From UBA11606 sp964513285 (GTDB taxonomy: Bacteria > Actinomycetota > Acidimicrobiia > Acidimicrobiales > Aldehydirespiratoraceae): DNA of 64,000 nucleotides. Below are positions 1-8,450 of the stretch, piece after piece. The translations under genes and the position numbers were made by a program. How positions within the stretch are numbered: position 1 is the first letter of the stretch; the number at the start of each line of letters is the position of its first letter. Below the pieces are notes generated by a model, which had not been told where the DNA came from, made no database searches, and saw only the letters and a program-made list of their open reading frames with translations. The stretch spans positions 28,303 through 92,302 of the forward strand of contig CAZEML010000001.1 of the NCBI GenBank assembly GCA_964513285.1. The letters are read 5' to 3'.

Positions 1-853
1 CCGCCTCCTGCTCGGTCCGTCCGGGTGGCTGAACGACCTCGCGTGGATTCCGCGCCTCTCGACGGGAACGAAGATCGCCATCGGCACGGCGATCGCCACA
101 CTCGGGGTGGCCGCGGGGACGGCCGTGCTGCTGGACCCGACGCCGACCACCGGACCCGAGCTCGCGGCCGAACGGGTGGTGGAGGACGGCACGACCACGA
201 CCACCACGACGACGACCAGCCAACCGGCGACGAACGTCCTGGGTGAGACCGCCGTGGAAGAACCGGCGGCGGATCGTCCGAGCGCACCACCGCTCGACCT
301 GCCCGAGACGACGATTCCGCACCGAACGCCGACGACCACCACGACACCGCCACTGGTCGCGTTGGCGACGGTGTCCGAGCCCACCGGGGTCGGTTTCGTC
401 CTCATCGACCCGTCCGACCTGCCACGGCACCTCGGCGACGGGGAGCTCACCTCGAACGACCACGCCTTCGTGTGGTTCGAGCCGTCGACGACGCTCGACA
501 CCGACGTCCAGGTGAACTCGATCGGCGACGGTGGCGTGTTCGCCGGCGACTCCACCACGACGACCGTGCTTTCCGGCGGCGTGACCGTGTGTCCTGCGTT
601 CGTCCATGTCGACCCTGCCGACTCGCTCGAAGCGGTCGTCGTCGAACTCGACTTCGGGGTCGCGCCGCTCGGGATCGTGCTCCGAGGCGAAGACCTCGAC
701 GCCACCCGAAGCTTCGGGGTCGAGGGCGTCGACCACCGCAGCGACGGGATGAGCGCTGACGACGTCGGCTCGATCGACGGGACGACGATCCGCCTGCTGC
801 TGACCCACAGCGTCGCGGGCCGCGACCAGCTCCGGCTCTTCTTCCCCTGCTGA
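1..853 (+). CDS. HD-GYP membrane protein paralogue 1, C-terminal part (5' truncated by window edge)
   Basis: The frame is open from base 2 and closes at TGA 851-853, giving 283 residues. The first residues (RLLLGPSGWLNDLAW) match the stretch that follows the HD-GYP domain in the two complete paralogues downstream (RLVLGPLGWLNELAW), so the catalytic part lies outside the window. Next come one hydrophobic segment (about residues 24-46), a Thr-rich stalk and, from about residue 126, an outer domain. That domain has the shared landmarks PTGxGF, HLGDGELTS, a mid-domain Cys before FVHVDP, ELDFG, DHRSDG and a C-terminal Phe-Pro-Cys. By analogy with the paralogues the C-terminal domain should lie outside the membrane, and its two Cys could form a disulfide. 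It is the first gene of a three-gene tandem array. The assignment to the HD-GYP family is by paralogy only, since the signature residues are not visible here. Confidence 0.85.
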   Translation, partial: RLLLGPSGWLNDLAWIPRLSTGTKIAIGTAIATLGVAAGTAVLLDPTPTTGPELAAERVVEDGTTTTTTTTTSQPATNVLGETAVEEPAADRPSAPPLDLPETTIPHRTPTTTTTPPLVALATVSEPTGVGFVLIDPSDLPRHLGDGELTSNDHAFVWFEPSTTLDTDVQVNSIGDGGVFAGDSTTTTVLSGGVTVCPAFVHVDPADSLEAVVVELDFGVAPLGIVLRGEDLDATRSFGVEGVDHRSDGMSADDVGSIDGTTIRLLLTHSVAGRDQLRLFFPC

Positions 854-927
854 CCGGGTTCGGCACGCGACGACGGGTAGGTCATGCGCCCCATTGAGCG
901 CGGGGGTGCCCGTGCCGATGGAGTTCC

Positions 928-2901
928 GTGCGCACAACAGGAAGCGCGGCGACCACCAGCGCCGCCGATCTCACCGAGCACCGGTGGGCGGCCCGGAGAG
1001 TCCTGAGCTGGACGCTGCGCGCCGTCGTCATCGTCATCCCGGTGGCGGCAGCCCTCGCCGCCACCCGGCTCTACCTCGGCGTCTTCAGCCGACCCGACGC
1101 GCTCCTCCCCCAGGTCGCCTTCTGGCTCGGTGCGCTCGTGCTGTCCGTCGCCGCGTCGATCGCAGTGGAGCGATGGTCGCGGCGACTCCTGCCGCTCGCC
1201 GTGCTGTTTCGGATGTCGTTGGTCTTCCCCGATGAAGCACCGAGTCGCTTCCGGGTCGCACTTCGTGAGGGCAACTCCAAGAAGCTCGACCTCAGCGCCG
1301 AAGGCAGCGCCGCGCAGAATCTGGTGACGCTCGTCGGGGTGCTCAGCCGTCACGATCGCCTGACCCGCGGCCACTCCGAACGCGTTCGCGCCTACGCCGA
1401 GTTGATCGGCACGGAGATGGGGCTCGAGCCCGAGGAGCTCGAGAAGCTCCGGTGGGGCGCGCTGATCCACGACATCGGCAAGCTGACCGTGCCCCCGGAG
1501 CTGCTCAACAAAGCCGGCAAGCCCACCGACGAGGAGTGGCAGATCATCCGAGCCCACCCAGCGGCGTCGGAGGCGTACCTCGGCGCGATCTCCCCATGGC
1601 TCGGCGAGTGGGCCAAGGCCGCCGAGGAACATCACGAGCGCTGGGACGGTGGCGGATACCCGGCCGGGTTGGCGGGTGAAGAGATCAGCCGAGCTGGACG
1701 CATCGTCGCCGTCGCCGACGCCTACGACGTGATGACGTCAGCCCGCAGCTACAAGCAGGCGCTGAGTCCCTCACTCGCGCGCGAGGAGCTCGCTCGTAAC
1801 GCCGGCAGCCAGTTCGACCCCGAGGTCGTGCGGGCGATGCTGCGCGTCTCGCTCGGCAAGCTCCGCCTGGTCCTCGGACCGCTCGGTTGGCTGAACGAGT
1901 TGGCGTGGGTCTCTCAGGTGCCGCAAGCCGCAACGACGGCTGCGGTCACCGCCTCGACGGCCGCCATGGTCAGTGTCGGCGCCGTCATCGCCGTCGAGCC
2001 ACCGGCCGAACCGGCCGAAGCGGCCGCGGTCGAACGCGTCGTCGAGATCGACGAAGACGCTCCATCCACGACCACCCTCGTGGCCCAACCGACCACCACG
2101 CTGACCGCCATCGGCGTGGAGCCGTCAGCAGCACCGAGCACCACGACAACGACGACCTCGCCCGCTTCCACCACGACGACCACCGGGGCACCGACCACCA
2201 CGCTCGCCGCCGTTGCGGCCGGACCGGCGGTCACCACCACCACGACGTCGCCCGCACCGGCGCCGACGATCCCGACCACGGCACCTACGCCGACCACGAC
2301 CACCGTGCCGCCCACCACGACCGCGCCGACGACCACCGCTGCGCCAGCCACGACGACGACCGGGGCACCGACCACGACCACCGTGCCGCCCACCACGACG
2401 CCGCCCACAACCGTGCCCGTCGCGCCGGACCCGACCGGATCCGGCTTCGTCATGGTCGACGTCGCCAGTCTCCCGGCGCACCTCGGCAACGGCCAGCTCA
2501 CCTCGAGCGACCACATGTTCGTCTGGTCAGAGGGCGCCAAGATCGTGGCCGCACCGGTGACGCTGCGATCCTTCACCGACGGTGAAGGTTTTGACGGGTC
2601 GAGCAACGCGACGGTGACCGTTCCGAGCGGCACCTGGGTGTGCACGTACTTCGTGCACTACGACCCCGACTGGATCGTCGATGATCGAAGCATCGAACTG
2701 GACTTCGGCACCGTCCCCCTCGGCTTCGCGATGCAAAACAGTGACCTCGACGCCACCCATGGCTACGGCGCGCCGATCGATCACCGAACCGACGGCCTCG
2801 GCGTCGCGGACACCGGCGAGGTCCAGGGCACGTCCATCACCTTTACGTTCGACTACAGCTTCTTCGGGCGAGACCAGGTCCGGATCTTCCTCCCCTGCTG
2901 A
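928..2901 (+). CDS. Membrane HD-GYP phosphodiesterase-type protein with extracytoplasmic C-terminal domain (paralogue 2)
   Basis: 657 residues from GTG 928. Two N-terminal transmembrane segments (about 30-50 and 62-82) precede a complete HD-GYP domain at about 130-310. It shows the HD pair at 181-182 (ALIHDIGKL) and the full signature HHERWDGGGYP at 235-245. HD-GYP domains hydrolyse cyclic di-GMP or related dinucleotides at a metal centre. A third transmembrane segment (about 335-356) then carries the chain out again, followed by a long Thr/Pro stalk (about 375-500) and a roughly 155-residue domain from PTGSGF to the final Phe-Leu-Pro-Cys. Three membrane passes put the HD-GYP domain in the cytoplasm and the C-terminal domain outside, so ligand binding outside could be coupled to dinucleotide turnover inside. 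The outer-domain function is unknown. It sits 74 bases after paralogue 1 and 50 before paralogue 3. Confidence 0.9.
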   Translation: MRTTGSAATTSAADLTEHRWAARRVLSWTLRAVVIVIPVAAALAATRLYLGVFSRPDALLPQVAFWLGALVLSVAASIAVERWSRRLLPLAVLFRMSLVFPDEAPSRFRVALREGNSKKLDLSAEGSAAQNLVTLVGVLSRHDRLTRGHSERVRAYAELIGTEMGLEPEELEKLRWGALIHDIGKLTVPPELLNKAGKPTDEEWQIIRAHPAASEAYLGAISPWLGEWAKAAEEHHERWDGGGYPAGLAGEEISRAGRIVAVADAYDVMTSARSYKQALSPSLAREELARNAGSQFDPEVVRAMLRVSLGKLRLVLGPLGWLNELAWVSQVPQAATTAAVTASTAAMVSVGAVIAVEPPAEPAEAAAVERVVEIDEDAPSTTTLVAQPTTTLTAIGVEPSAAPSTTTTTTSPASTTTTTGAPTTTLAAVAAGPAVTTTTTSPAPAPTIPTTAPTPTTTTVPPTTTAPTTTAAPATTTTGAPTTTTVPPTTTPPTTVPVAPDPTGSGFVMVDVASLPAHLGNGQLTSSDHMFVWSEGAKIVAAPVTLRSFTDGEGFDGSSNATVTVPSGTWVCTYFVHYDPDWIVDDRSIELDFGTVPLGFAMQNSDLDATHGYGAPIDHRTDGLGVADTGEVQGTSITFTFDYSFFGRDQVRIFLPC

Positions 2902-2951
2902 GCTGACGCACCACAACCCGACACGGCGCTGAGCCAGTAGCTTGGGCGGCC

Positions 2952-4805
2952 GTGGCACGAGGGACTTCCACGGGGCAGCGCTGGCGCGACCGTCGTTTCG
3001 TCAGCTGGGGGCTGCGGCTCGTCGTCTTCGCCGCGCCGATCGCCGCTGGCGTCCTCGCGGTGTGGGTGTACACGAGGTTCGTCGATCGGCCGGCCGCGTT
3101 CTTCGCCCAGCTCCTGTTCTGGCTCGTCGCGATCGCGATCGCCGTGGTCGCGGGGCTCGCCGTCGACCGCGTCACCCGGCGGCTCTTGCCGGTCGCCATG
3201 CTGTTCCGAATGTCGCTGGCCTTCCCCGGCGAGGCCCCCAATCGGCTCGCCCTCGCATTCGGGAAGGGCCCGGTCTCGGCGTCGGCACTGGAGTCGACCA
3301 CCAAGCTGAGCAGCGACGACACCGCCGCGCGACATCTCCTCGCCCTCGTCTCGATCCTCGCCCGCCACGACCCGCGAACGGGTGGCCACTCCGAACGAGT
3401 CCGGGCCTACGCCGACATGATCGCGACCGAGATGGGACTGTCGCCCGCCGCGCTCGACCGCGTGCGCTGGGGCGCCCTGATCCACGACATCGGCAAGCTG
3501 TCGGTCCCGCCCGAGATCCTCGGTGGCGGCGACCGTCCATCGCCGGAGGAGTGGGCGATGATCCGCGACCACGCGATCGGGTCCGAACCGTTCCTGTTCG
3601 CCGTCACCGACTGGCTGGGCGACGGCGCCCTCGCGGCGGTGCAGCATCACGAACGCTGGGACGGTGCCGGCTACCCGGACGGCCTCGCCGGCGACGAGAT
3701 CAGCCTCGTGGCTCGCATCGTCTCCGTCGCCGACACCTACGACGCGATGACCTCGACCCGCAGCTACCGGGAGCCGTTGCGTCCGAGCATGGCTCGCGAA
3801 CAGGTCGCCCGACAGGCCGGCGCCCAGTTCGACCCGAAGGTGGTCGCCGCGTTCCTCGACGTACCGGTGTGGCGACTCCGTCTCGTCCTCGGACCCCTCG
3901 GCTGGCTGAACGAGTTCTTGTGGTTCACCCGACTGCCGCACGCCGCGACCGGCGCTGCCGTCACCGCCGCGGTGGTCGGCGTCTTCGGCCTCGGGGGCGC
4001 GATCGTGTTCTCGTCCCCCGCCGACTCCTCCGATGGCGACGAGGACGACGTCGTCGCGCCGGTCGAGACGAGCACGACGACCACCAGCTCCACCACGACG
4101 ACCAGCACGTCCACCACCACGACCCAGCCGCCGGCGACGACCACCCCGACGACGACCTCGATCGTGCTGACCACCACCTCGACCTCGACGACGACCACGA
4201 GCACCACCACGACGACCACGACGGTGGCGCCGACCACGACCGCGGCTCCTCCACCGACGACCACTGCTGCACCGCCGACCACCACCACGACGACGACCAC
4301 CACCACGACCCTCGCCCCGACCCCGCCCGAGCCGACCGGGACCGGGTTCACGATCGTCGACCCGGCGACCCTTCCGGCCGACCTCGGCGACGGCGAGCTC
4401 ACCTCGGACACCGACGTGTTCGTGTGGGCGGAGGGCATCGCCACCACCGCGGCCGACATCGAGCTCCGCTCGTTCACCGACGGCGTCCCCGTGCCGGGCG
4501 ACAGCGCGACGACCGCCACGCTCGCGTCCGGCACGCAGGTCTGCACCTACCTCGTGCACGCCGACCCGATCGGTGCGGCGACCCCGTTCACCACCGAGCT
4601 CGACTTCGGCGTCGTGCCCCTCGGCTTCGCGTTGACGACACTCGATCTCCAAGACACCGACGAATTCGAGATCGACGGCGTCGACCATCAGCTCGATGGG
4701 TTCGAGAGCACCGACGTCGTGACCGTCGACGGCACCATGATCACGATCGACCTGGTCTCGACCGCGGGCAGCCGCGATCAGGTCCGGATCTTCATTCCCT
4801 GCTGA
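2952..4805 (+). CDS. Membrane HD-GYP phosphodiesterase-type protein with extracytoplasmic C-terminal domain (paralogue 3)
   Basis: 617 residues from GTG 2952, with the same plan as its upstream neighbour. Transmembrane segments lie at about 19-42 and 51-73 and a third at 332-355. The HD-GYP domain has its HD pair at 178-179 and the signature HHERWDGAGYP at 232-242. The stalk (about 365-460) is almost pure Thr with Pro and Ser, encoded by acc/acg runs, and the outer domain begins at PTGTGF and ends Phe-Ile-Pro-Cys. All metal-binding landmarks of an active HD-GYP protein are present, so catalysis is likely, but the substrate (cyclic di-GMP or cGAMP) cannot be read from sequence. A 600-residue reading frame also exists antisense to this gene; it is a codon-bias shadow. 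Confidence 0.9.
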   Translation: MARGTSTGQRWRDRRFVSWGLRLVVFAAPIAAGVLAVWVYTRFVDRPAAFFAQLLFWLVAIAIAVVAGLAVDRVTRRLLPVAMLFRMSLAFPGEAPNRLALAFGKGPVSASALESTTKLSSDDTAARHLLALVSILARHDPRTGGHSERVRAYADMIATEMGLSPAALDRVRWGALIHDIGKLSVPPEILGGGDRPSPEEWAMIRDHAIGSEPFLFAVTDWLGDGALAAVQHHERWDGAGYPDGLAGDEISLVARIVSVADTYDAMTSTRSYREPLRPSMAREQVARQAGAQFDPKVVAAFLDVPVWRLRLVLGPLGWLNEFLWFTRLPHAATGAAVTAAVVGVFGLGGAIVFSSPADSSDGDEDDVVAPVETSTTTTSSTTTTSTSTTTTQPPATTTPTTTSIVLTTTSTSTTTTSTTTTTTTVAPTTTAAPPPTTTAAPPTTTTTTTTTTTLAPTPPEPTGTGFTIVDPATLPADLGDGELTSDTDVFVWAEGIATTAADIELRSFTDGVPVPGDSATTATLASGTQVCTYLVHADPIGAATPFTTELDFGVVPLGFALTTLDLQDTDEFEIDGVDHQLDGFESTDVVTVDGTMITIDLVSTAGSRDQVRIFIPC

Positions 4806-4835
4806 GGCTTCATCCCTGCTGACGCAGGCCGGCCA

Positions 4836-6125
4836 CTACTCGGGCCAGGGCACCCCGTAGTCCTCGAACCACCAGCGCGCCTCACGGATCGCGTTGGGGT
4901 CGGTGCGGAGGTCGGGATCCTGGTTGAGCTGCTCGGGCGTGGGGCCGATCTCGGCCGCGATGTCGGTCAGCGCCGCCTCGTCGAGGTCGTAGCACTTGAC
5001 CGCGTTGAGGCCGAGCAGCAGCCGGGTCTCCTCGATCGGGATCTGCTGGAAGTCGGTCTCGAGCCGCACTTTGGTGTTGGGCCACGAGCCCTCCGGGTGC
5101 GGGTAGTCGGTCCCCCACATGAGGGCATCGATGCCGTTGACGTAGCGGCGACGGAGTTCGACCTTGCTCATCGTCGAGGCCCCGATGAAGACGTTCTCGC
5201 CGACGTACTCCGACGGGAGGCGCTGGATGAGCCCGTGGGTGCGGGAGCTCATCTTCTTCACCTTCCAGTTGGTGCCACCGAACATCACGTCCGTCTTCCA
5301 GAGCAGATCGCCCAGCCACCACGAGCCACACTCGACCGGCGCGTATTTGAAGTTCGGGTACTTGTCGAACTTGCCGGACAGCAGGAACTGCCACAGCGGA
5401 CGGTGGGTCCAGAAGGCCACCTCGAGCATGTACTGGGCCATGTTCTCGTTGTACGCCTCGGCGTCGGCCTCACCGGAGTGGGTGTGCACGACGAGCCCGG
5501 TCTCGTGGCAGGCCTGCCAGATCGGGTCGTACATCTCGTGGCCGTAAGACGGGGCGTCGTGCCACATCGTCGGGATCATGATGCCCTTGATGCCGGGCTT
5601 GTCGGCGAGCGCGTAGATCTCCTTCACCGACTCCTCGACACCGTGGGTGATCGGCACGAGGGCGACACCGGCCCGCCGCGGCGGGTTGGTGGCGCAGAAC
5701 TCCTCGAGCCAACGGTTGTGAGCCCGTGCGCCCGCCCACGCCAGCTTCGGATCGGTGATCGCACCAGCGTGCAGGCCGGCGCCGAACGGCGGCGCTTCCA
5801 TCCCGGTGACCGCGTCGCCGTCGGCGAAGATCACCTCGCCGGCGATGCCGTCGGCGTCGAGCGCCTTGTCGCGGATCTCGGGGTCGTAGGCGCCCTTGAG
5901 GCCCCACTCGTTCTCACGTTCCCACTGTTCGACGTACTCGCCGTTCATCTCCTCGACCATCGCCCGGTGTTCGTGGCGGGTCTGGAGCCATTCGTCGAAC
6001 TCCGCGTGCACGGAGCTCTCCAAGTACTCGCGGTAGTCCTCGACGTAGAGGCCAGCGTGGGTGTCGGAGCTGACGATGATGTACGGGTCGTTGGACTGAT
6101 CGACGCCTTCGAGTGGATTCGGCAT
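4836..6125 (-). CDS. Amidohydrolase-2 family (metal-dependent TIM-barrel) hydrolase
   Basis: 429 residues from ATG 6125. The frame extends upstream to 6212, but that extension (TWRPGPQGQ...) has no family character, so the start at MPNPLEGVD is preferred. It begins with a strand and SSDTHAG, the place where amidohydrolase-2 proteins carry their first metal ligands. Further ligands are suggested by VVHTHSGEAD in the middle and GTDYPHPEG near residue 370. The family includes decarboxylases and hydrolases of aromatic or lactone-type compounds (ACMSD-like), and the sequence does not say which. It is convergent with the HD-GYP array and divergent from the exonuclease gene. The substrate is unknown. 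Confidence 0.85.
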   Translation of the reverse strand: MPNPLEGVDQSNDPYIIVSSDTHAGLYVEDYREYLESSVHAEFDEWLQTRHEHRAMVEEMNGEYVEQWERENEWGLKGAYDPEIRDKALDADGIAGEVIFADGDAVTGMEAPPFGAGLHAGAITDPKLAWAGARAHNRWLEEFCATNPPRRAGVALVPITHGVEESVKEIYALADKPGIKGIMIPTMWHDAPSYGHEMYDPIWQACHETGLVVHTHSGEADAEAYNENMAQYMLEVAFWTHRPLWQFLLSGKFDKYPNFKYAPVECGSWWLGDLLWKTDVMFGGTNWKVKKMSSRTHGLIQRLPSEYVGENVFIGASTMSKVELRRRYVNGIDALMWGTDYPHPEGSWPNTKVRLETDFQQIPIEETRLLLGLNAVKCYDLDEAALTDIAAEIGPTPEQLNQDPDLRTDPNAIREARWWFEDYGVPWPE

Positions 6126-6259
6126 GCCGACAAGGGTCTCAGGCGGCACGGTCGCGACGCAAACCTGACGGTCCGTCAGGGTTTGGCCCTGAGGTCCCGG
6201 GCGCCATGTCACAGCGGTGACCTACGGTTGCGTCACGAGCGGATGAGAGGACCGGCGGA

Positions 6260-7570
6260 ATGGCCCTGTTCAAGAAAGCCGTTGCGGCGGCCAGTGGAAA
6301 GATGTCGCCGCCTGGTGCCATCGGTGGAGCCGGCCGATCTGGCGGTGCCGTTGGCGTTGACCATCACTTCGCGTTCGTGGACGTCGAGACGAATGGGTTG
6401 AAGCCGGGCAAAGACCGGATTCTCGAGATCGCGATCCTGATCACTGACGGCCTCGGTCGCGAACTCGGCCAATGGTCCACCCTTGTGAACCCGGGCGATG
6501 GGAATGCCGGCCGGACCGATATCCACCTCATTGAGGCCGACTGGCTGGTCGCTGCGCCCACGTTCGCCGACGTCGCGGGCGACGTTGCCGCATGGCTCAC
6601 CGGGCGCGTTCTCGTCTGCCACAACTCCGACTTCGACAGCGGTTTCATCGATGCAGAGTTTGAGCGCGCCGGGCACCCGATCGCTCACCTGGCGATGCCC
6701 GTGGTCGACACCATGAGCCTCGCGAACACGGTCGGCCTTCCCCGAGCGCTCAAGAAGGCTTGCGCAGAGCTGGGCTATCGGTACGACTCACACAACGCGC
6801 TCGACGATGCCCGTGCGTGCGCAGAGCTCTTCCACCGGCTGTTGCCGCTCGTCGACAAGGCGACATTCAAAGGGGTGACTGCGGTGCCGGTCACCGTGTC
6901 TACGCCTCCGAGCGGCAAGACGGTAGCTCGCGGCGAAGCTTCCGTTGCCGTTCGGCCCCGATCTGTGCTCTCGGACTTCACCACGAACCTCTGGGCCCAC
7001 AACCCTTACGCCAATCATGACCAAGCTGGCCTGACCCGCTACCGCGAGACTGTTCTCGCGGCTCTCGAGGACGGGTACATCGACCGCACCGAGCAACACG
7101 CCATGGCGACCATTGCCCATGAACTACAACTCTCCGTTGAAGACGTCGAGCAACTCCACCATGAGGTGATTCTCGAACTCCTCGATGCTGCCCTAGAAGA
7201 TCGGCGGATCTCGAAAACGGAGCGCAACGAGATCGAGACCGCTGCCGTGTGGCTCGGCGTCGATCTCTCCAACTGGGACGATCTCGTCAAGGCGGGCCGA
7301 GCGCGGGTCAAGCACGCACGACAGGAATTCGCAGCATCGATCGCTGGCCGGACCGTGCACTTCACTGGGAAGGGCGTCCACCCCGCCAACATTCGTGAGG
7401 CGCTCGCCTCAAAGAACGGGCTCAACGTGGCGAAATCGCTCACGAAGTCCGTTGACCTGCTCGTGGTCGGCCGTGAGGACCTCGAAAGCACGACCGTCAC
7501 CAAGGCCCGGGAGGCAGGTGTGGAGATCCTGGCCGAGGCCACGCTGTGGGCCCGGCTCGGAGAGTCATAG
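6260..7570 (+). CDS. DEDDh 3'-5' exonuclease with central helical (TerB-like?) region and C-terminal BRCT domain
   Basis: 436 residues from ATG 6260. The N-terminal third is a DnaQ-type exonuclease: AFVDVETNG near residue 41 supplies the first Asp-x-Glu, CHNSDFDSGF the next Asp, and HNALDDARA the His and final Asp, so the DEDDh set is complete. A helical region at about 240-345 (NPYANHDQAGLTRYRE to SNWDDLVKAG) resembles TerB-like modules, but this is tentative. The C-terminal about 80 residues form a BRCT domain (GRTVHFTGKG to ATLWARLGES) of the type found in bacterial ligases and exonucleases. The combination suggests DNA proofreading or repair-linked nuclease activity. Wobble positions look less GC-biased than in the neighbours, which may indicate transfer. 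A strong hairpin follows at 7575-7600. Confidence 0.9.
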   Translation: MALFKKAVAAASGKMSPPGAIGGAGRSGGAVGVDHHFAFVDVETNGLKPGKDRILEIAILITDGLGRELGQWSTLVNPGDGNAGRTDIHLIEADWLVAAPTFADVAGDVAAWLTGRVLVCHNSDFDSGFIDAEFERAGHPIAHLAMPVVDTMSLANTVGLPRALKKACAELGYRYDSHNALDDARACAELFHRLLPLVDKATFKGVTAVPVTVSTPPSGKTVARGEASVAVRPRSVLSDFTTNLWAHNPYANHDQAGLTRYRETVLAALEDGYIDRTEQHAMATIAHELQLSVEDVEQLHHEVILELLDAALEDRRISKTERNEIETAAVWLGVDLSNWDDLVKAGRARVKHARQEFAASIAGRTVHFTGKGVHPANIREALASKNGLNVAKSLTKSVDLLVVGREDLESTTVTKAREAGVEILAEATLWARLGES

Positions 7571-7574
7571 ATCA

Positions 7575-7600
7575 GGTCGGGCCGCCAGTTCGGCCCGACC
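7575..7600 (+). terminator. Stem-loop after exonuclease gene
   Basis: Perfect 9-bp inverted repeat (ggtcgggcc / ggcccgacc) with an 8-base loop, starting 4 bases after the stop codon of the exonuclease gene. A short tttt run follows at 7611-7614, 10 bases beyond the stem, so this is a plausible but not textbook intrinsic terminator. Confidence 0.6.
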
Positions 7601-7648
7601 ACGTCCTCGCTTTTGGGCGGGCGAGCCGGCGTGCGCGACCCTGGATCC

Positions 7649-8410
7649 ATGGCTGAAGCACCGCAGGCTCGGCGCGGCGAGATCGCCGGCTGGCCCAAAC
7701 TCGTGATCACGTACCCGACCGAGAGCGGACGGATCGCTGAACTCCTACCGCCCGGCCTCGAACCGACCGGCGATGACACGGTCCAGATCGGGATCTATTG
7801 CGTGCCGATCAACAACGAGCCCGAGTACGGCGTGTCGATCAAGGTGCCGGCCAGCTGGCAGGGCGTCGAGGGGCAGTACAACCTCGGCATGGGCATCGAT
7901 CAGGAAGCGGCGGTGCACATCAGCGCCGAACGCAACGGCCAGCCCAAGTTCTTGTGCGACATCGACTACTTCCGTCTCGGCACCCTCGTCGGCGCCCGGG
8001 CGACCCATCAGGGCTACACGTTCGTCGAGTTCGAGGGTCACATCACCGGCGAAGGTGACCCGGCCGCGGAGTACACCGAGCACGAGTGGTGGACGAAGTA
8101 CGCCCGCGAGATCGGCGGCGGCGAGGGCTTCGACTTCGGCCCGGTGGTCGTCGACGTCGCCACGACGATGGAGCCGATCCACGTCGAGACGATCGACGGC
8201 GAACTCACGTTGAAGGACTCACCGTGGGATCCGGTCGCCCACTACCTCCCGATGACCGGCGACGCCACGGCGGTGCTCGTGACCCACCAGATGAAGGCCC
8301 GTCAGATCACCAACGCGGGCCCCCTCGATGCGGATAGCTTCTGGCCTTATGCCGACGTGATCGGTGGAAGTCGGTGGCCCGGCACCAACGGCGGGCCGAA
8401 GCAGCGCTGA
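7649..8410 (+). CDS. Acetoacetate decarboxylase-like protein
   Basis: 253 residues from ATG 7649 (MAEAPQARRG). An in-frame ATG at 7613 would add 12 residues without homology appeal. The chain shows the pattern of the acetoacetate decarboxylase fold: ELLPPGLEP near 31-39 (the leader reading ITYPTES...ELLPPGL is typical), YNLGMGIDQEAAVH at 77-90 and GQPKFLCDI at 97-105. Lys100 in that motif aligns with the Schiff-base Lys of the classical enzyme, whose motif is Pro-Lys-Lys-Leu-Ala. The second, pKa-lowering Lys is replaced here by Phe, so the activity may be non-classical. It is followed 40 bases later by the alpha-glucosidase gene with no obvious functional link. Confidence 0.8.
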   Translation: MAEAPQARRGEIAGWPKLVITYPTESGRIAELLPPGLEPTGDDTVQIGIYCVPINNEPEYGVSIKVPASWQGVEGQYNLGMGIDQEAAVHISAERNGQPKFLCDIDYFRLGTLVGARATHQGYTFVEFEGHITGEGDPAAEYTEHEWWTKYAREIGGGEGFDFGPVVVDVATTMEPIHVETIDGELTLKDSPWDPVAHYLPMTGDATAVLVTHQMKARQITNAGPLDADSFWPYADVIGGSRWPGTNGGPKQR

Positions 8411-8450
8411 CCGTCCTTCGGTCAGCTCCGAGACGGGGAGTCTGACCCAC

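Noticed and set aside
2090..2430. CRISPR-like or minisatellite array in the Thr-rich stalks
   Set aside because: No constant repeat-spacer pattern. The periodicity is from acc/acg codons in an intact reading frame.
2853..4688. 611-residue antisense reading frame over the third HD-GYP gene
   Set aside because: The product is Arg/Gly-rich with no domain pattern. The sense frame has complete HD-GYP motifs; the antisense frame is a high-GC codon shadow.
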